This document shows positions 1-8,385 of a stretch of 64,000 nucleotides of DNA, piece after piece. Origin of the DNA: Hormiphora californensis. Lineage: Eukaryota > Ctenophora > Tentaculata > Cydippida > Pleurobrachiidae. The position numbers and the translations under genes were made by a program. Under the pieces are notes generated by a model. It was not told where the DNA came from. It saw only the letters and a list, made by a program, of their open reading frames with translations, and made no database searches. The stretch lies in contig CM035350.1 in NCBI GenBank assembly GCA_020137815.1, forward strand, positions 1,159,011 to 1,223,010. Reading direction: 5' to 3'. How positions within the stretch are numbered: position 1 is the stretch's first letter; each line of letters opens with the position of its first letter.

Positions 1-92
1 CACCGTTTCAACTGCCCAAAGTGGAATATCCAAAGGTGCAGCATAATAGGGCGACATCTAGTCTGTGAACGTCACTATTACTATTAGTCACT

Positions 93-159
93 GTCAGTCA
101 TTGTTGAGTAAGGGGGAAGAGTGTCTCACACTCTTCCCCCTTACTCAACAAGTCAGTCA
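93..159. repeat. Perfect 24-bp fold-back with 8-bp flanking duplication
   Basis: Arms 101-124 and 128-151 are exact reverse complements separated by a 3-nt loop. The hairpin is flanked on both sides by GTCAGTCA (93-100 and 152-159), as if a 51-bp hairpin unit had been inserted with an 8-bp target duplication. It has no coding capacity. The same kind of short fold-back recurs at 11166, 18982, 24588 and 37114. Confidence 0.9.
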
Positions 160-323
160 TGGGTAGAGCCACTAGGACAAATAGTCCATATAGGGTGTAG
201 TCCTAATCTGTCTCAGTATTTCCTTCTAGTACCATATTGATTAGATCATGCCAATCTAATCACTGCACTGACCCCCTTCCAACATCATGCCAGTGAATCA
301 CTGACACCCTTCCAATTACACAG

Positions 324-542
324 GTCCTGAAGATCAGTATGCTGGACGAATTGAGGCGCAATAAACGTACTAACGCCATGTTTTCTGGCCCCGCTGCACA
401 GCGGGAACTGACTACCAAGATAACCGAGAAGCAACCCCCTCAAGAAGAGGAAGACCTGGGGGAGGTAGACCTGGCAGCCCTGAAACAGAACCTGGATAAT
501 GTCTATGAGAAACTCCAGGAACTGTCTAGTATCATTGGTTAG
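324..542 (+). CDS. Last coding exon of an unrecognised gene (5' part outside window)
   Basis: A pyrimidine-rich tract ending in ACACAG precedes an open frame that runs to a stop at 540-542. The frame reads VLKISM then a charged segment (DELRRNKRTNAMFSGP) and ends in a heptad-like helix (LAALKQNLDNVYEKLQELSSIIG, residues about 50-72). A polyadenylation signal lies 127 bases downstream. I read it as the C-terminal exon of a coiled-coil-containing protein. I do not recognise the family. No convincing upstream exon with matching phase is visible in the first 300 bases. Shadow frames on the other strand are less plausible because they lack splice context. Confidence 0.55.
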   Translation, partial: VLKISMLDELRRNKRTNAMFSGPAAQRELTTKITEKQPPQEEEDLGEVDLAALKQNLDNVYEKLQELSSIIG

Positions 543-668
543 GTGAATAGAACCAGACCCAATGTTTTTAGGAAACATGCCACGCTTTGCTGAATATATT
601 ATTTTACCCTTTCCATCCAATTAACAATTAAAATAGTCGATTGTTTTGGGTATAGAAGGAGAAAATGA

Positions 669-674
669 AATAAA
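669..674 (+). terminator. AATAAA polyadenylation signal
   Basis: AATAAA lies 127 bases after the stop at 542, in an A-rich stretch. It is the natural end of the transcript containing the 324-542 exon. Confidence 0.5.
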
Positions 675-1521
675 GACAAAAACAGCACATTAAATTGGAA
701 CGACTTCGAACAACTTTCATCGATTCGATGATCGATTTTGACCCAAAAACCCCAAACTCTAGCCGTTTCATAGAGAATATTTGTATGGTCGTTTCCGAGG
801 AGCAACAGAATACAAATGTGTCCCAAAGTGTTCTTTCAGATTCCAATTCCAATCCTATTCAATTCTTCAATGCGTATCATGATACTATTTTGTTTCTAGC
901 TCGTATCGTATCAAACGTAATAAAATATCCCTAGAAATAAAAACTGGCTCTCACACAAACAGGCGTGTAATAGACACACACATGACCCTAATAGATAATA
1001 ATAAAATGAATCACAGGCGGCAGTACAAGATAGTAGATTACTTGCTATAGGGTAACTTCACACCATTTGTCCCAGACCCCTCACCGTTCTGATCGAGGAA
1101 GGGCCTGGAGAGTAGGCCAGACAATCCTTGACTCAAACAGAAGAAAAATTCCATCACACTTCCACAGGCAACTCATCAAAATTCAAAAGGTTACACTCCA
1201 CAACTCACACAAAACTCTCAATACAATAACACTCATTTTTCCTACCGCTCCGATCGACTGCTCGAAAGTTGCAGATTACCATAAATAATGCCTTCATAAT
1301 CAAAGGTAATAATTTTAAACAAACAAATAGATAACTTCTTATTATTTTATGCCCTAGGATAATAATGTGGATAATAATAAACACCAGAAATCAGAATGAC
1401 AGTCAGTGCTCTCTGGAGACTGGTCACACTGCTGCTGCAACAGAGGTAACCGGATCACCAAGATATGTCTACTTGGTTATCACGACTACCTCTATCTAGC
1501 CCGGTATTGTTCAGTGTCTGT
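675..1521. other. Intergenic, no gene seen
   Basis: AT-rich sequence with only short unsupported open frames. The 73-codon frame at 1067-1288 lacks splice sites or recognisable motifs. On the - strand this contains the 3' UTR of the gene ending at 1522. Confidence 0.5.
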
Positions 1522-2030
1522 CTAGTTCATACAGCAATTGTTACAGGGGCAATTGTTCCCTGGAACAGCCCCTGGTGGTATCCGCCTCATCACCACAGGG
1601 GGACCTGCTGCAGGGAGGGGGTGGTGCTCTGGTGGGACTGGTAACGCAGCAGCATGGGCAGGGCTGGTGTGAGCTGAGTGGGTTCTAACAGGTACACTGC
1701 CATGTCTCACAGCCGGTCTAGCAGCTGCTCCAGTGTTCCAGTAGGAAGATGGGAGAAGGACTGCAGAGGAATAGGCACTGTCACCTGATACACTCCCTGA
1801 ACTCAGACTGATGTTACTGTGCATGCTCCTGTCTCTGTGGTCGGCAGCGGTAGAGTGGTGGAAGGAAGAGGGAGGGAGGTGACAGGTACACTCTTCCCGG
1901 AATATGGCTGAGCAGGAGGACCTGAGATAGCTGATTGGGGGACCAGATCCTTGAACAACATTGTTTTGTACTGCATCAGGAGCACTGTTACTGCGCCTGG
2001 GGGGATAGGATGTTTTAGAGGTGGGGTTGT
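1522..2030 (-). CDS. Last coding exon of an unrecognised low-complexity protein
   Basis: On the - strand a strong acceptor (CTCTCTGTATTTCAG) ends at 2031. After two bases one frame stays open for 169 codons to a TAG at 1522. The product is rich in Ser, Pro and Ala. It contains PPRRSNSAPD (a basophilic-kinase/14-3-3-like RRxS context), SLSSGSVSGDSAYSS, and a Cys-rich end CPCNNCCMN. This looks like the disordered C-terminal tail of a signalling or regulatory protein; the family is not recognised. The intron just upstream holds the Penelope-like insertion (target duplication at 2064-2075), so earlier exons would lie beyond 6888, but none was identified. A second frame (stop near 1803) is open over part of the exon and is the alternative reading. 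Confidence 0.5.
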
Positions 2031-2106
2031 CTGAAATACAGAGAGGGGAATGAATACTTCAACAATAATACTGTTTGGAGATGGTGGAGGCTGGTGGGGT
2101 AGTATA

Positions 2107-2397
2107 TCTTGGTTCCATTGTTCACACCAATATTGTTGGAGGCCGGAGGGCGCGATATGACATTGAAGACGCTCATTTATTAGACGTTTCGGCTGTACGG
2201 CCATTATCAATAATGCTATGGGGGAATTTACATTAGCACATTACATAAGACATCAATATGTACATAGGGGACAAAATTGTAAAAGACTGGACCAAACGGC
2301 AAACACACACAACATAAACAGAAGCCAAAAACAACAAACAATCGAATCCACGATACTGCTCCTTCATAAAAAACTCTTATTTACATTAATTTACACA
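2107..2397 (-). repeat. Penelope-like 3' terminal region, left copy
   Basis: Reading on the - strand, this segment runs from GTGTAAATTAATG through TTTTATGAAGGAGCA and the GCCGAAACGTC motif to CCAAGA. It is the uninterrupted version of the right end and shows where the right copy was broken by an insertion. Confidence 0.8.
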
Positions 2398-3717
2398 TGA
2401 AATATAATAATAATAATAATAATATCAGCATTTATATACACGCTCAGACCCCGTAGAATACTAGAAATTAAAAATCCTAGTAACACGGAGCATCAGAGCG
2501 GTTCACCTTTGCTGCAAACCCTTAAAAAATATATTAAGTTATAATGTCTATAATAATCCAGTTTAATGTCCAGTGCTCTGATGCTCAAAAATCTGCTCAC
2601 AAAACCTAGCAATTCATGTATAATCAGTCCCACAGTCCACACACACACGCCCACACACTCAAATCACCACCTCCACCACCTTGCCTCCTCTGATCCCAAA
2701 GGTCTTCCCAGGTTTCTCCTCCTTCCTCGCCCTCAGGTCAGCAACCAACTTCCTCCTCTCCTCTCTCTCCTCGGGAGAACGATCAGGGGATATGAAAGTC
2801 TTACTGTAATCTTTAGATTTCTTCAGACTATTCTTGCAGGATAGAATTCGATCTCGGAAATGCCGGCCACTCAACCGCAGCTTTACTGGTCGGTCAGTAC
2901 CCTCCTTGTACCTACCGAGGCGCTCCATACCCCAAACATCGGTAGTACACTCACCCATACAATCAAAAAGGCGTCTAACATCTATATCCAAATCGTGGTT
3001 GTTCTCACTTTTACAATCCAACAACCCATGGACAATCACGTTGCTCATCCTGTCGTCTGTTGCACTGCTAATTGCTGTGCTGATTCGCTTAGGAGCCAGG
3101 GCAGTGTCGCATTGCTTCTTGAGGACAGAAGAAAAGGTCTTAATTTCCTCTTCTGCTGTAGACTGTACTGCAGAGATCTCCTTATCTCGCTTCTCCAACA
3201 ACTCGCACTGCAACTTAACAAGCTGTCCTTGGGCCTCCACCAATCCTCTCTGAGAAGCAACCAACTCCTCTTGACTATCCATTAGCCTCCTTTCACTGTC
3301 CTCAACTTCATTACTAAGACGATCAAGCAGAGGGTAACATCTCTCCATCAGGAAATGACACACTTTCTCTGTGAAATCCTCTAGTTCTGGCTTCTTTATC
3401 CCCTTGATCTTACTCTTACTGGGACACTTTAAACTATCCCACACACTACGTCCGGCAGTCAAACTTTTAGGGAAGGAATCCTTAATACCAGCATGAGTAA
3501 ACAGGTCCCGTACCAGGTCAAATAGCTCACCCTGCACTTCACCATAAACTCTTCTCTGTACCCTTTCATCGCTATACACTCTCAGCCGGTCTTTGAAACT
3601 ACAAGCAGAGGCTGTACTACCACTCATAGCAGGAGAGATAGATATCTCACAATTAGAGAGATTCGCAACGGTTCACAAGCAAAACAGAGATAAGGGAGCT
3701 CTGACCAAATGTGATGT
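2398..3717 (-). mobile_element. ORF1-only (HAL1-like) non-LTR retroposon
   Basis: The unit interrupts the Penelope-like 3' region: the matching arm stops at 3718 and resumes at about 2397. Read on the - strand it has a leader of about 90 bases, one intact ORF (3627-2659), a 3' UTR of about 230 bases, and a (TTA)n tail at 2424-2405. AAATAT flanks both sides (2400-2405 and 3718-3723). No endonuclease or reverse transcriptase is present, and the stop codon is followed directly by the 3' UTR. The 3' end (TATAAATG, GATAT, then ATT repeats) resembles the end of the full LINE at about 44685-44711, which suggests mobilisation in trans. Half-L1 (HAL1) elements of mammals are the known analogue. Confidence 0.65.
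2659..3627 (-). CDS. LINE ORF1-type nucleic-acid-binding protein, intact 322 aa
   Basis: The open frame is intact from ATG to stop. Residues about 95-170 form a long coiled coil (repeated EEL, GLVEAQGQLVKLQ, LLEKRDKEI). It is followed by an RRM-like/C-terminal region typical of non-LTR ORF1 proteins: SNVIVHGL near 195, then RPVKLRLSG, and YSKTFISPDRSPEEREERRK near 275-295. These match the usual order of coiled coil, RNA-recognition fold and C-terminal domain in LINE ORF1, which forms RNA-binding trimers that package element RNA. An intact frame in a repeat suggests recent insertion or selection. No enzyme domain is present. The ATG at 3625-3627 is the first in the unit. Confidence 0.75.
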   Translation of the reverse strand: MSGSTASACSFKDRLRVYSDERVQRRVYGEVQGELFDLVRDLFTHAGIKDSFPKSLTAGRSVWDSLKCPSKSKIKGIKKPELEDFTEKVCHFLMERCYPLLDRLSNEVEDSERRLMDSQEELVASQRGLVEAQGQLVKLQCELLEKRDKEISAVQSTAEEEIKTFSSVLKKQCDTALAPKRISTAISSATDDRMSNVIVHGLLDCKSENNHDLDIDVRRLFDCMGECTTDVWGMERLGRYKEGTDRPVKLRLSGRHFRDRILSCKNSLKKSKDYSKTFISPDRSPEEREERRKLVADLRARKEEKPGKTFGIRGGKVVEVVI

Positions 3718-3735
3718 AAATATTATAACAAAATA

Positions 3736-4692
3736 CTAAAAAATGAACCCGTTGTTGCACATTTTGTTCAATGGTGGCCTTAGTCGTGTAATGGCACGGC
3801 TCTCTCTGAGATAGGCGTCTATGGGGTCTCTACCCTTATTTATTATATCAAAATTGAAAATATTGAAGAATGCATCGTATTCCCTTCTCCCTGCTTGTCC
3901 GTATATGAGCTCCGGGTGCATCTCATTAGCTTGTTCTGCTACAGCGGAGCAGTCCACATGTCCCAATCTGGTGTGAGTCTCGTGCTCGGCGATCCGGTGT
4001 TTCAGTGGTCGGCTTGTCACACCTATGTAGGTACCGTTGTTGCATAGGTTGCACGAAGCACGGTACACTACGTTTTCCGTCGAGCATGGAATGCCATGTT
4101 GATGCAGCTCGCATTCACAGTTTTGACTGTTTTCTTCTTTGTTGTTGTAATGGTTTTTCACCATGCTAGCAACAGTTCTTCCTGAAGATGTTACCACACG
4201 GATCGGCAGCCCAGATTCTTTAACTGCTTTCTTCACCTTTCGTAGGGCGCCCTCATTGGTGTATGGCAGTTTCATGATGTATATTTTGTTGGATTTTTCA
4301 TCATCTGGTGGGGCCGGGCTTGTAGTCGGGGTGGATAACTGCTTCGCAATTTCCAAGCTAACAGTTTTTATCGGGTAGCCTGAGTTGACTAGATTTTCTC
4401 TCAGTTTTTCAAGGTGAGGGAATGCTAGGTCAACTGTGGAACACCTGTTGAGGATGCGTTTTGTTTCTGTGCGGATTATATTTAGTTTTATAACTTCTGC
4501 ACAGTGGGAGTGATAGTTGAGGTAGCTTCCACTGTGGGTGCTCTTCTGAAAGAGTTCCCACGTTAGAGATGTTTCTCCTCCGTTGTTGGTGGTTCTAACG
4601 GTCAGGTCGAGAAAAGAGATTTCTGAGACTCCTACTGCTGGTTCTGTTGCCTCTTCTCTTGTAAATTTTACTGATGACCAGATGTTTCCGAG
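3736..4692 (-). pseudogene. Penelope-like element: 5'-truncated RT C-terminus plus GIY-YIG endonuclease
   Basis: The - strand frame begins at the poly-A junction (about 4692). It encodes the end of a Penelope-type reverse transcriptase (SFLDLTVRT, FQKSTHSGSYLNYHSHC, then K..I..T..K.IL.RCS), a linker, a Cys motif (CECELHQHGIPC then CNLC), and the GIY-YIG nuclease (GTYIGVTSRPLKHRIAEH). It ends at 3736 with KMCNNGFIF. The order RT, Cys motif, GIY-YIG is diagnostic of EN+ Penelope-like elements, whose nuclease nicks target DNA for priming. The catalytic RT core is missing. The frame upstream of 4692 is only antisense of the inverted copy, so the open frame that continues to 4851 is misleading. 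Confidence 0.85.
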
Positions 4693-4712
4693 TTTTTTTT
4701 TTTTTTTTTTCA

Positions 4713-5278
4713 ATGAAAAATCCAACAAAATATACATCATGAAACTGCCATACACCAATGAGGGCGCCCTACGAAAGGTGAAGAAAGCAGTTAAAGAATC
4801 TGGGCTGCCGATCCGTGTGGTAACATCTTCAGGAAGAACTGTTGCTAGCATGGTGAAAAACCATTACAACAACAAAGAAGAAAACAGTCAAAACTGTGAA
4901 TGCGAGCTGCATCAACATGGCATTCCATGCTCGACGGAAAACGTAGTGTACCGTGCTTCGTGCAACCTATGCAACAACGGTACCTACATAGGTGTGACAA
5001 GCCGACCACTGAAACACCGGATCGCCGAGCACGAGACTCACACCAGATTGGGACATGTGGACTGCTCCGCTGTAGCAGAACATGCTAATGAGATGCACCC
5101 GGAGCTCATATACGGACAAGCAGGGAGAAGGGAATACGATGCATTCTTCAATATTTTCAATTTTGATATAATAAATAAGGGTAGAGACCCCATAGACGCC
5201 TATCTCAGAGAGAGCCGTGCCATTACACGACTAAGGCCACCATTGAACAAAATGTGCAACAACGGGTTCATTTTTTAG
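4713..5278 (+). pseudogene. Inverted second copy of the Penelope GIY-YIG domain
   Basis: This is the reverse-complement partner of 3718-4301 (584-bp arms, only a few differences, such as AEHANE versus AEQANE). It begins within the RT/GIY-YIG linker (EKSNKIYIMKLPYTNEG) and ends with the same stop. It lacks RT sequence and a start, so it is a 5'-truncated copy. An 18-base T run (4693-4710) marks the head-to-head junction. Twin priming or template switching during integration would produce this arrangement. Confidence 0.85.
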
Positions 5279-5300
5279 TATTTTGTTATAATATTTCATG

Positions 5301-6046
5301 CGTACCTAACATGTCTACCCATCCAACAACTAAATTTCAACCTGAATAGACAGGAATTCCAAGATGCCCTGTCAATCCGGTACAATTTACCAATCGTTGG
5401 AGAGGCTAGGCCCACAAACTGTGCATGCGATGAACTGAACACCGTTGAACATGCACTATCATGCAAAAAGGGCGGATTTGTAGCTCTGAGGCACAACCGA
5501 GTTAGGGACTACATAGCAGCGGAGCTTACTCGGGTATGTGACGGTACGGAAATTGAGCCCTCTCTGCTCCCCACCTACGGAAGAGACCTCCCTGAAGGAA
5601 CGATCACAGAAGATAACGCCAGATTAGATATCGCAACGAGAGGATTCTGGAATCCAATGGATAAGGCAATGTTCGATGTAAGAGCTTTTAATGCTCAGGC
5701 CCCATCCAACTGTAACCAGACTATTCCCCTTACATATGCAAAGCATGAGACCCAGAAGAAAACAGCTTATCTTCACCGAGTCCGGGAAATAGAAGGAGGG
5801 TTCTTCAGTCCACTGGTGATCAGCACAACTGGGGGACTTGCCAAGGAGTTTACCAAAGTGGTCAAACACATTGCAGAACTGAAGGCAAACAGATCAGGAA
5901 ACAGTCATGGCGACTGCATCAGATACATCAGACTCCGACTAAGCTTCTCGATGGTCAGAAGTGTCACCCTTTCCATCCGTGGTTTCCGTGGGAAAAAGGC
6001 TGAAGCTACATCTGACGATCTATGGAACATGAGAGTGTGTGTGTAG
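5301..6046 (+). pseudogene. C-terminal fragment of an RLE-type non-LTR retrotransposon protein
   Basis: An open frame without its own start encodes a Cys/His knuckle (CACDELNTVEHALSC), then ALRHNRVRDYIAAEL, a PD-(D/E)XK-like segment (ARLDIATRGFWNP then MFDVRAFNAQ) and a conserved tail (KHETQKKTAYL, EGGFFSPLVISTTGG, IRYIRLRLSFSMVRS, IRGFRG), with a stop at 6046. A CCHC motif followed by RHN and a PD-(D/E)XK fold is the layout of R2/NeSL-type restriction-like endonucleases. The family assignment is inference. The fragment sits between two parts of the Penelope 3' UTR (break after about 5300, resuming at 6175) and lacks the RT domain. Only a very short or no target duplication is visible. Confidence 0.6.
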
Positions 6047-6231
6047 TCAATGAACAATTGTTTTTAATTTATTATTTTATTCCGTGATAGCGCTAGAGCG
6101 CATTTATTTTTATATCAACTGAGAACTCTCAGCATCATAGAATTTTTCAAAATCGTTGAATTTTGATTTTTTTTGTGTAAATTAATGTAAATAAGAGTTT
6201 TTTATGAAGGAGCAGTATCGTGGATTCGATT

Positions 6232-6640
6232 GAGAAAACCGCGGAGATCCATGAAGGTCAGAAGAAAAGGGCCTATGGGGAGAGAATCCTAAATGTGGAA
6301 CGAGCTACCTTCACCCCACTTGTGTTCTCAACAATCGGAACATTCGGACCAGAAGCAGAGCGGTTCTACAAGCGTCTGGCTGGCCTGTACTCGGTTAAGT
6401 CAAAACAAAGCTACAATGACGCCATTAGATACATTAGATTACGATTATCATTTTGCATCCTCAAATCAGTACTAATTCAAATTCGAGGCTACCGAGGGTC
6501 TCTCCCATTCTATCCTGATCTAATAGATATGAATTTAGTACCTCTATTCCTTTTATAAATCACGTTATTAGTATAACCCATTTCTATCTATTATGCGAGA
6601 TGTTGTATAACATGACATTGTAAATTTGTTCTATCTTTTC
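6232..6640 (+). mobile_element. Second RLE-domain retroelement fragment with 10-bp target duplication
   Basis: GGATTCGATT at 6222-6231 is repeated at 6641-6650, while the left copy of the host repeat has it only once, so the inserted unit is exactly 6232-6640. It encodes a diverged copy of the tail domain seen at 5301-6046 (RILNVERATFTPLVFSTIGT, FYKRLAGLYS, IRYIRLRLSFCILKS, QIRGYRG) and stops at 6558. It is a strongly 5'-truncated insertion without a poly-A tail. Confidence 0.75.
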
Positions 6641-6729
6641 GGATTCGATTGTTTGTTGTTTTTGGCTTCTGTTTATGTTGTGTGTGTTTGCCGTTTGGTC
6701 CAGTCTTTTACAATTTTGTCCCCTATGTA

Positions 6730-6830
6730 CATATTGATGTCTTATGTAATGTGCTAATGTAAATTCCCCCATAGCATTATTGATAATGGCCGTACAGCCG
6801 AAACGTCTAATAAATGAGCGTCTTCGATGT
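6730..6830 (+). ncRNA. Hammerhead-ribozyme-like core, probably degenerate
   Basis: The + strand reads TTGATAA, a GGC/GCC stem with a short loop, GAAA, then CGTC (about 6780-6812). Upstream GATGTC (near 6737) can pair with ACGTC as stem III, placing a GUC-type cleavage site. AATG..GCTA and TAGCATT can form stem I. Penelope-like elements carry hammerhead ribozymes with GCCGAAACGTC-like ends. Here the CUGAUGA core reads UUGAUAA, replacing the catalytic G, so activity is doubtful. An identical copy lies on the - strand at about 2160-2260. Confidence 0.35.
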
Positions 6831-6997
6831 CATATCGCGCCCTCCAACAATATTGGTGTGAACAATGGAACCAAGAAATAATACTGTTGTTTACAGTAAA
6901 AACATAGAAGGCAGCTACATGGAGCTAGTCGAACTGTTAAAGTATATGAGCATCTTATTCCATAACAATATGGTAATGGTATACTTACGATTACGTA

Positions 6998-7276
6998 CGA
7001 TAATGCCTACGGTCAATAATGCCTACAGGGTATATAGGCATATATAATTGGGTGTAGGCAAAACCGTCAAAACGGCAATAATGCCTACGGTGGCAATAAT
7101 GCCTACGATAAAGTACGATAATGCCTACGATCAATAATGCCTACATTATTGATAGTTGGGTGTAGGCAAAAGCGTCAATATTATTGTTGATATGGCGATA
7201 ATGCCTACAGGGGTGATTGGGTGTAGGCAAAAGCGTCAATATTATTGTTGATATGGCGATAATGCCTACAAGCGTC
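6998..7276. repeat. Cluster of GATAATGCCTAC / GTAGGCA motifs (left)
   Basis: CAATAATGCCTAC or GATAATGCCTAC occurs about eight times, interspersed with GGGTGTAGGCAAAAGCGTC. One unit of about 60 bp is directly repeated at 7157-7209 and 7218-7269. The outermost pair (ATAATGCCTACGGTCAATAATGCCTACA, about 7001-7026) is the reverse complement of the outermost pair at the right cluster (11433-11463), which suggests terminal inverted repeats of one mobile element family. Confidence 0.6.
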
Positions 7277-7372
7277 AAATCATCATATCCCGATTGGTAA
7301 CGTGACCCTGAGGGCGGCACCAATACGATATAGGAGATATGGCTCGTTCGTTATTGGAGTAAACCGATTGAC

Positions 7373-7554
7373 ATGAGAGCTCCTCTAATCGGTAAGGCTT
7401 AAGCTCTCATGTCTCATGTCGGATTGGATACGTGATATGGGCGGTTCATCTAACGGCTTGTTACAACGATTAGAGGAGCTCTCATGTCTCATTCACTATG
7501 CTAATCGGTTGTATCGGATGCCCGGATACGTGATATGGGCAGTTCATCTAACGG
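7373..7554. promoter_or_regulatory. Duplicated promoter-proximal motifs upstream of the FLYWCH mini-gene
   Basis: A 31-bp direct repeat starting GGATACGTGATATGGGC is found at 7426-7456 and 7524-7554, differing at one base. CGATTAGAGGAGCTCTCAT (7467-7485) is an exact inverted copy of 7373-7391. The block ends just upstream of the TATA box. It could be repeated transcription-factor sites or element sub-terminal repeats. Confidence 0.45.
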
Positions 7555-7565
7555 TGGCAAAGAGG

Positions 7566-7573
7566 TATAAAGG
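7566..7573 (+). promoter_or_regulatory. TATA box
   Basis: TATAAAGG lies 37 bases upstream of the ATG at 7603, so transcription would start only a few bases before the coding region. It follows the duplicated motifs at 7373-7554. Confidence 0.5.
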
Positions 7574-7602
7574 TCGAGGTCACACAGCCACAACTAACAA
7601 TC

Positions 7603-7932
7603 ATGTCTCTACCATTATCAACAGCTCTTCGAACAGCAATGGACTCCCTACTCGATACTACACCTCCTCCTCCTCCTCCTCCTCCACCACATCCTGATCC
7701 TTCTACACCTTCCTTACCTACTCCTCCTCCTCTTCCTGCTACACCTACCCTACCCACCCTACCTACCCCTCCTCCTCCTCCGCCTGCTACACCTACCCTA
7801 CCTACCCCTCCTCCTCCTGTCACATCCTCTCTTCAATTCCTGACTGGGGCTAAAGGTGGACGACAGGCCGCCTACAATGGATACCTCTACTGTGGAAACA
7901 GGAAAACCCAGAAAGTCCAGCACTGGGCCTGA
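7603..7932 (+). CDS. Small proline-rich protein with a truncated FLYWCH-like tail
   Basis: This single-exon frame of 109 codons has a TATA box 37 bases upstream and AATAAA at 8017-8022. Residues 1-20 are a short leader (MSLPLSTALRTAMDSLL). Residues 20-73 are almost only Pro, Thr, Leu and Ala. The last 30 residues read LTGAKGGRQAAYNGYLYCGNRKT. This resembles the start of a FLYWCH zinc finger (GGR.......GY.Y...R), but the later Cys and His ligands are missing because the frame stops at 7932. FLYWCH fingers occur in animal MULE-type transposons and host factors. The gene lies between inverted motif clusters, so it may be element-borne. The function is unknown. Confidence 0.5.
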   Translation: MSLPLSTALRTAMDSLLDTTPPPPPPPPPHPDPSTPSLPTPPPLPATPTLPTLPTPPPPPPATPTLPTPPPPVTSSLQFLTGAKGGRQAAYNGYLYCGNRKTQKVQHWA

Positions 7933-8016
7933 TCTTTGAGCAGACTTGTGTAAAATTCTCTCTTCTATTTTCAGTCTCTTTTCTATCAATATATAGTTTA
8001 GTTTAGTTTAGTTTAA

Positions 8017-8022
8017 AATAAA
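8017..8022 (+). terminator. AATAAA signal of the FLYWCH mini-gene
   Basis: AATAAA lies 85 bases after the stop at 7932, downstream of a GTTTA repeat. Confidence 0.45.
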
Positions 8023-8136
8023 TGGAACGAGAAACAGTGAGAATTAATAAATAATTGTACCACCTCGTTCGGACTAAAAAAAGGAAGAAAAGAATATACA
8101 CACGGTCACTCCCGCACACACCACTCTCTCACCCCT

Positions 8137-8240
8137 ACCCATCACCCCCCCCCCCCCCCCCTTTCCCTCACCATCCCCCCGCCCCCCCGTCCCCCCTCTC
8201 CCGCCCCCCTTCCCACATTTGGCCCCCCTCCCCCCCACTT
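8137..8240. repeat. Poly-C-rich low complexity
   Basis: The segment is dominated by C runs of 6-19 bases mixed with CCT. No gene is visible. Confidence 0.9.
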
Positions 8241-8385
8241 ACTTCTTTTTCCTTCCTATTTAGCGCTGGAGAAGGCTGTTCCAGAGGTTTTTGGGGTCTT
8301 TAGCTTGCCATTGAACCCCTTGGGTGCTGTTTTGGCTGGTTTGTCTGAATTCAAACAGGTGTTTTTTTTATTTGACTATGAGTCC

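Larger units (their letters stand above)
6175..6876 (+). repeat. Penelope-like 3' terminal region, right copy, interrupted
   Basis: This is the inverted counterpart of 2107-2397. GTGTAAATTAATG to GGATTCGATT (6175-6231) and GGATTCGATT to CCAAGA (6641-6876) match the left copy, with 409 inserted bases between them. Confidence 0.8.
2064..6888. mobile_element. Composite Penelope-like retroelement, inverted 3' dimer with nested insertions
   Basis: AATAATACTGTT occurs at 2064-2075 and 6877-6888 and reads as a 12-bp target duplication around 2076-6876. Inside, the ends are inverted copies of one sequence: about 2107-2397 on one side, and 6642-6876 plus 6175-6231 on the other. Further in, 3718-4301 and 4713-5296 are a second inverted pair encoding the same GIY-YIG domain. 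Order: 3' end, ORF1-only retroposon, GIY-YIG (-), RT remnant (-), GIY-YIG (+), RLE fragment, 3' end with a second RLE fragment. Penelope-like elements are known for tandem and inverted partial copies. The single outer duplication suggests one integration, with the nested pieces arriving later. Confidence 0.75.

Noticed and set aside
4583-4712. N-terminal part of the 231-codon + frame
   Set aside because: It is antisense of the RT remnant and the T run; the real coding similarity starts only at 4713.
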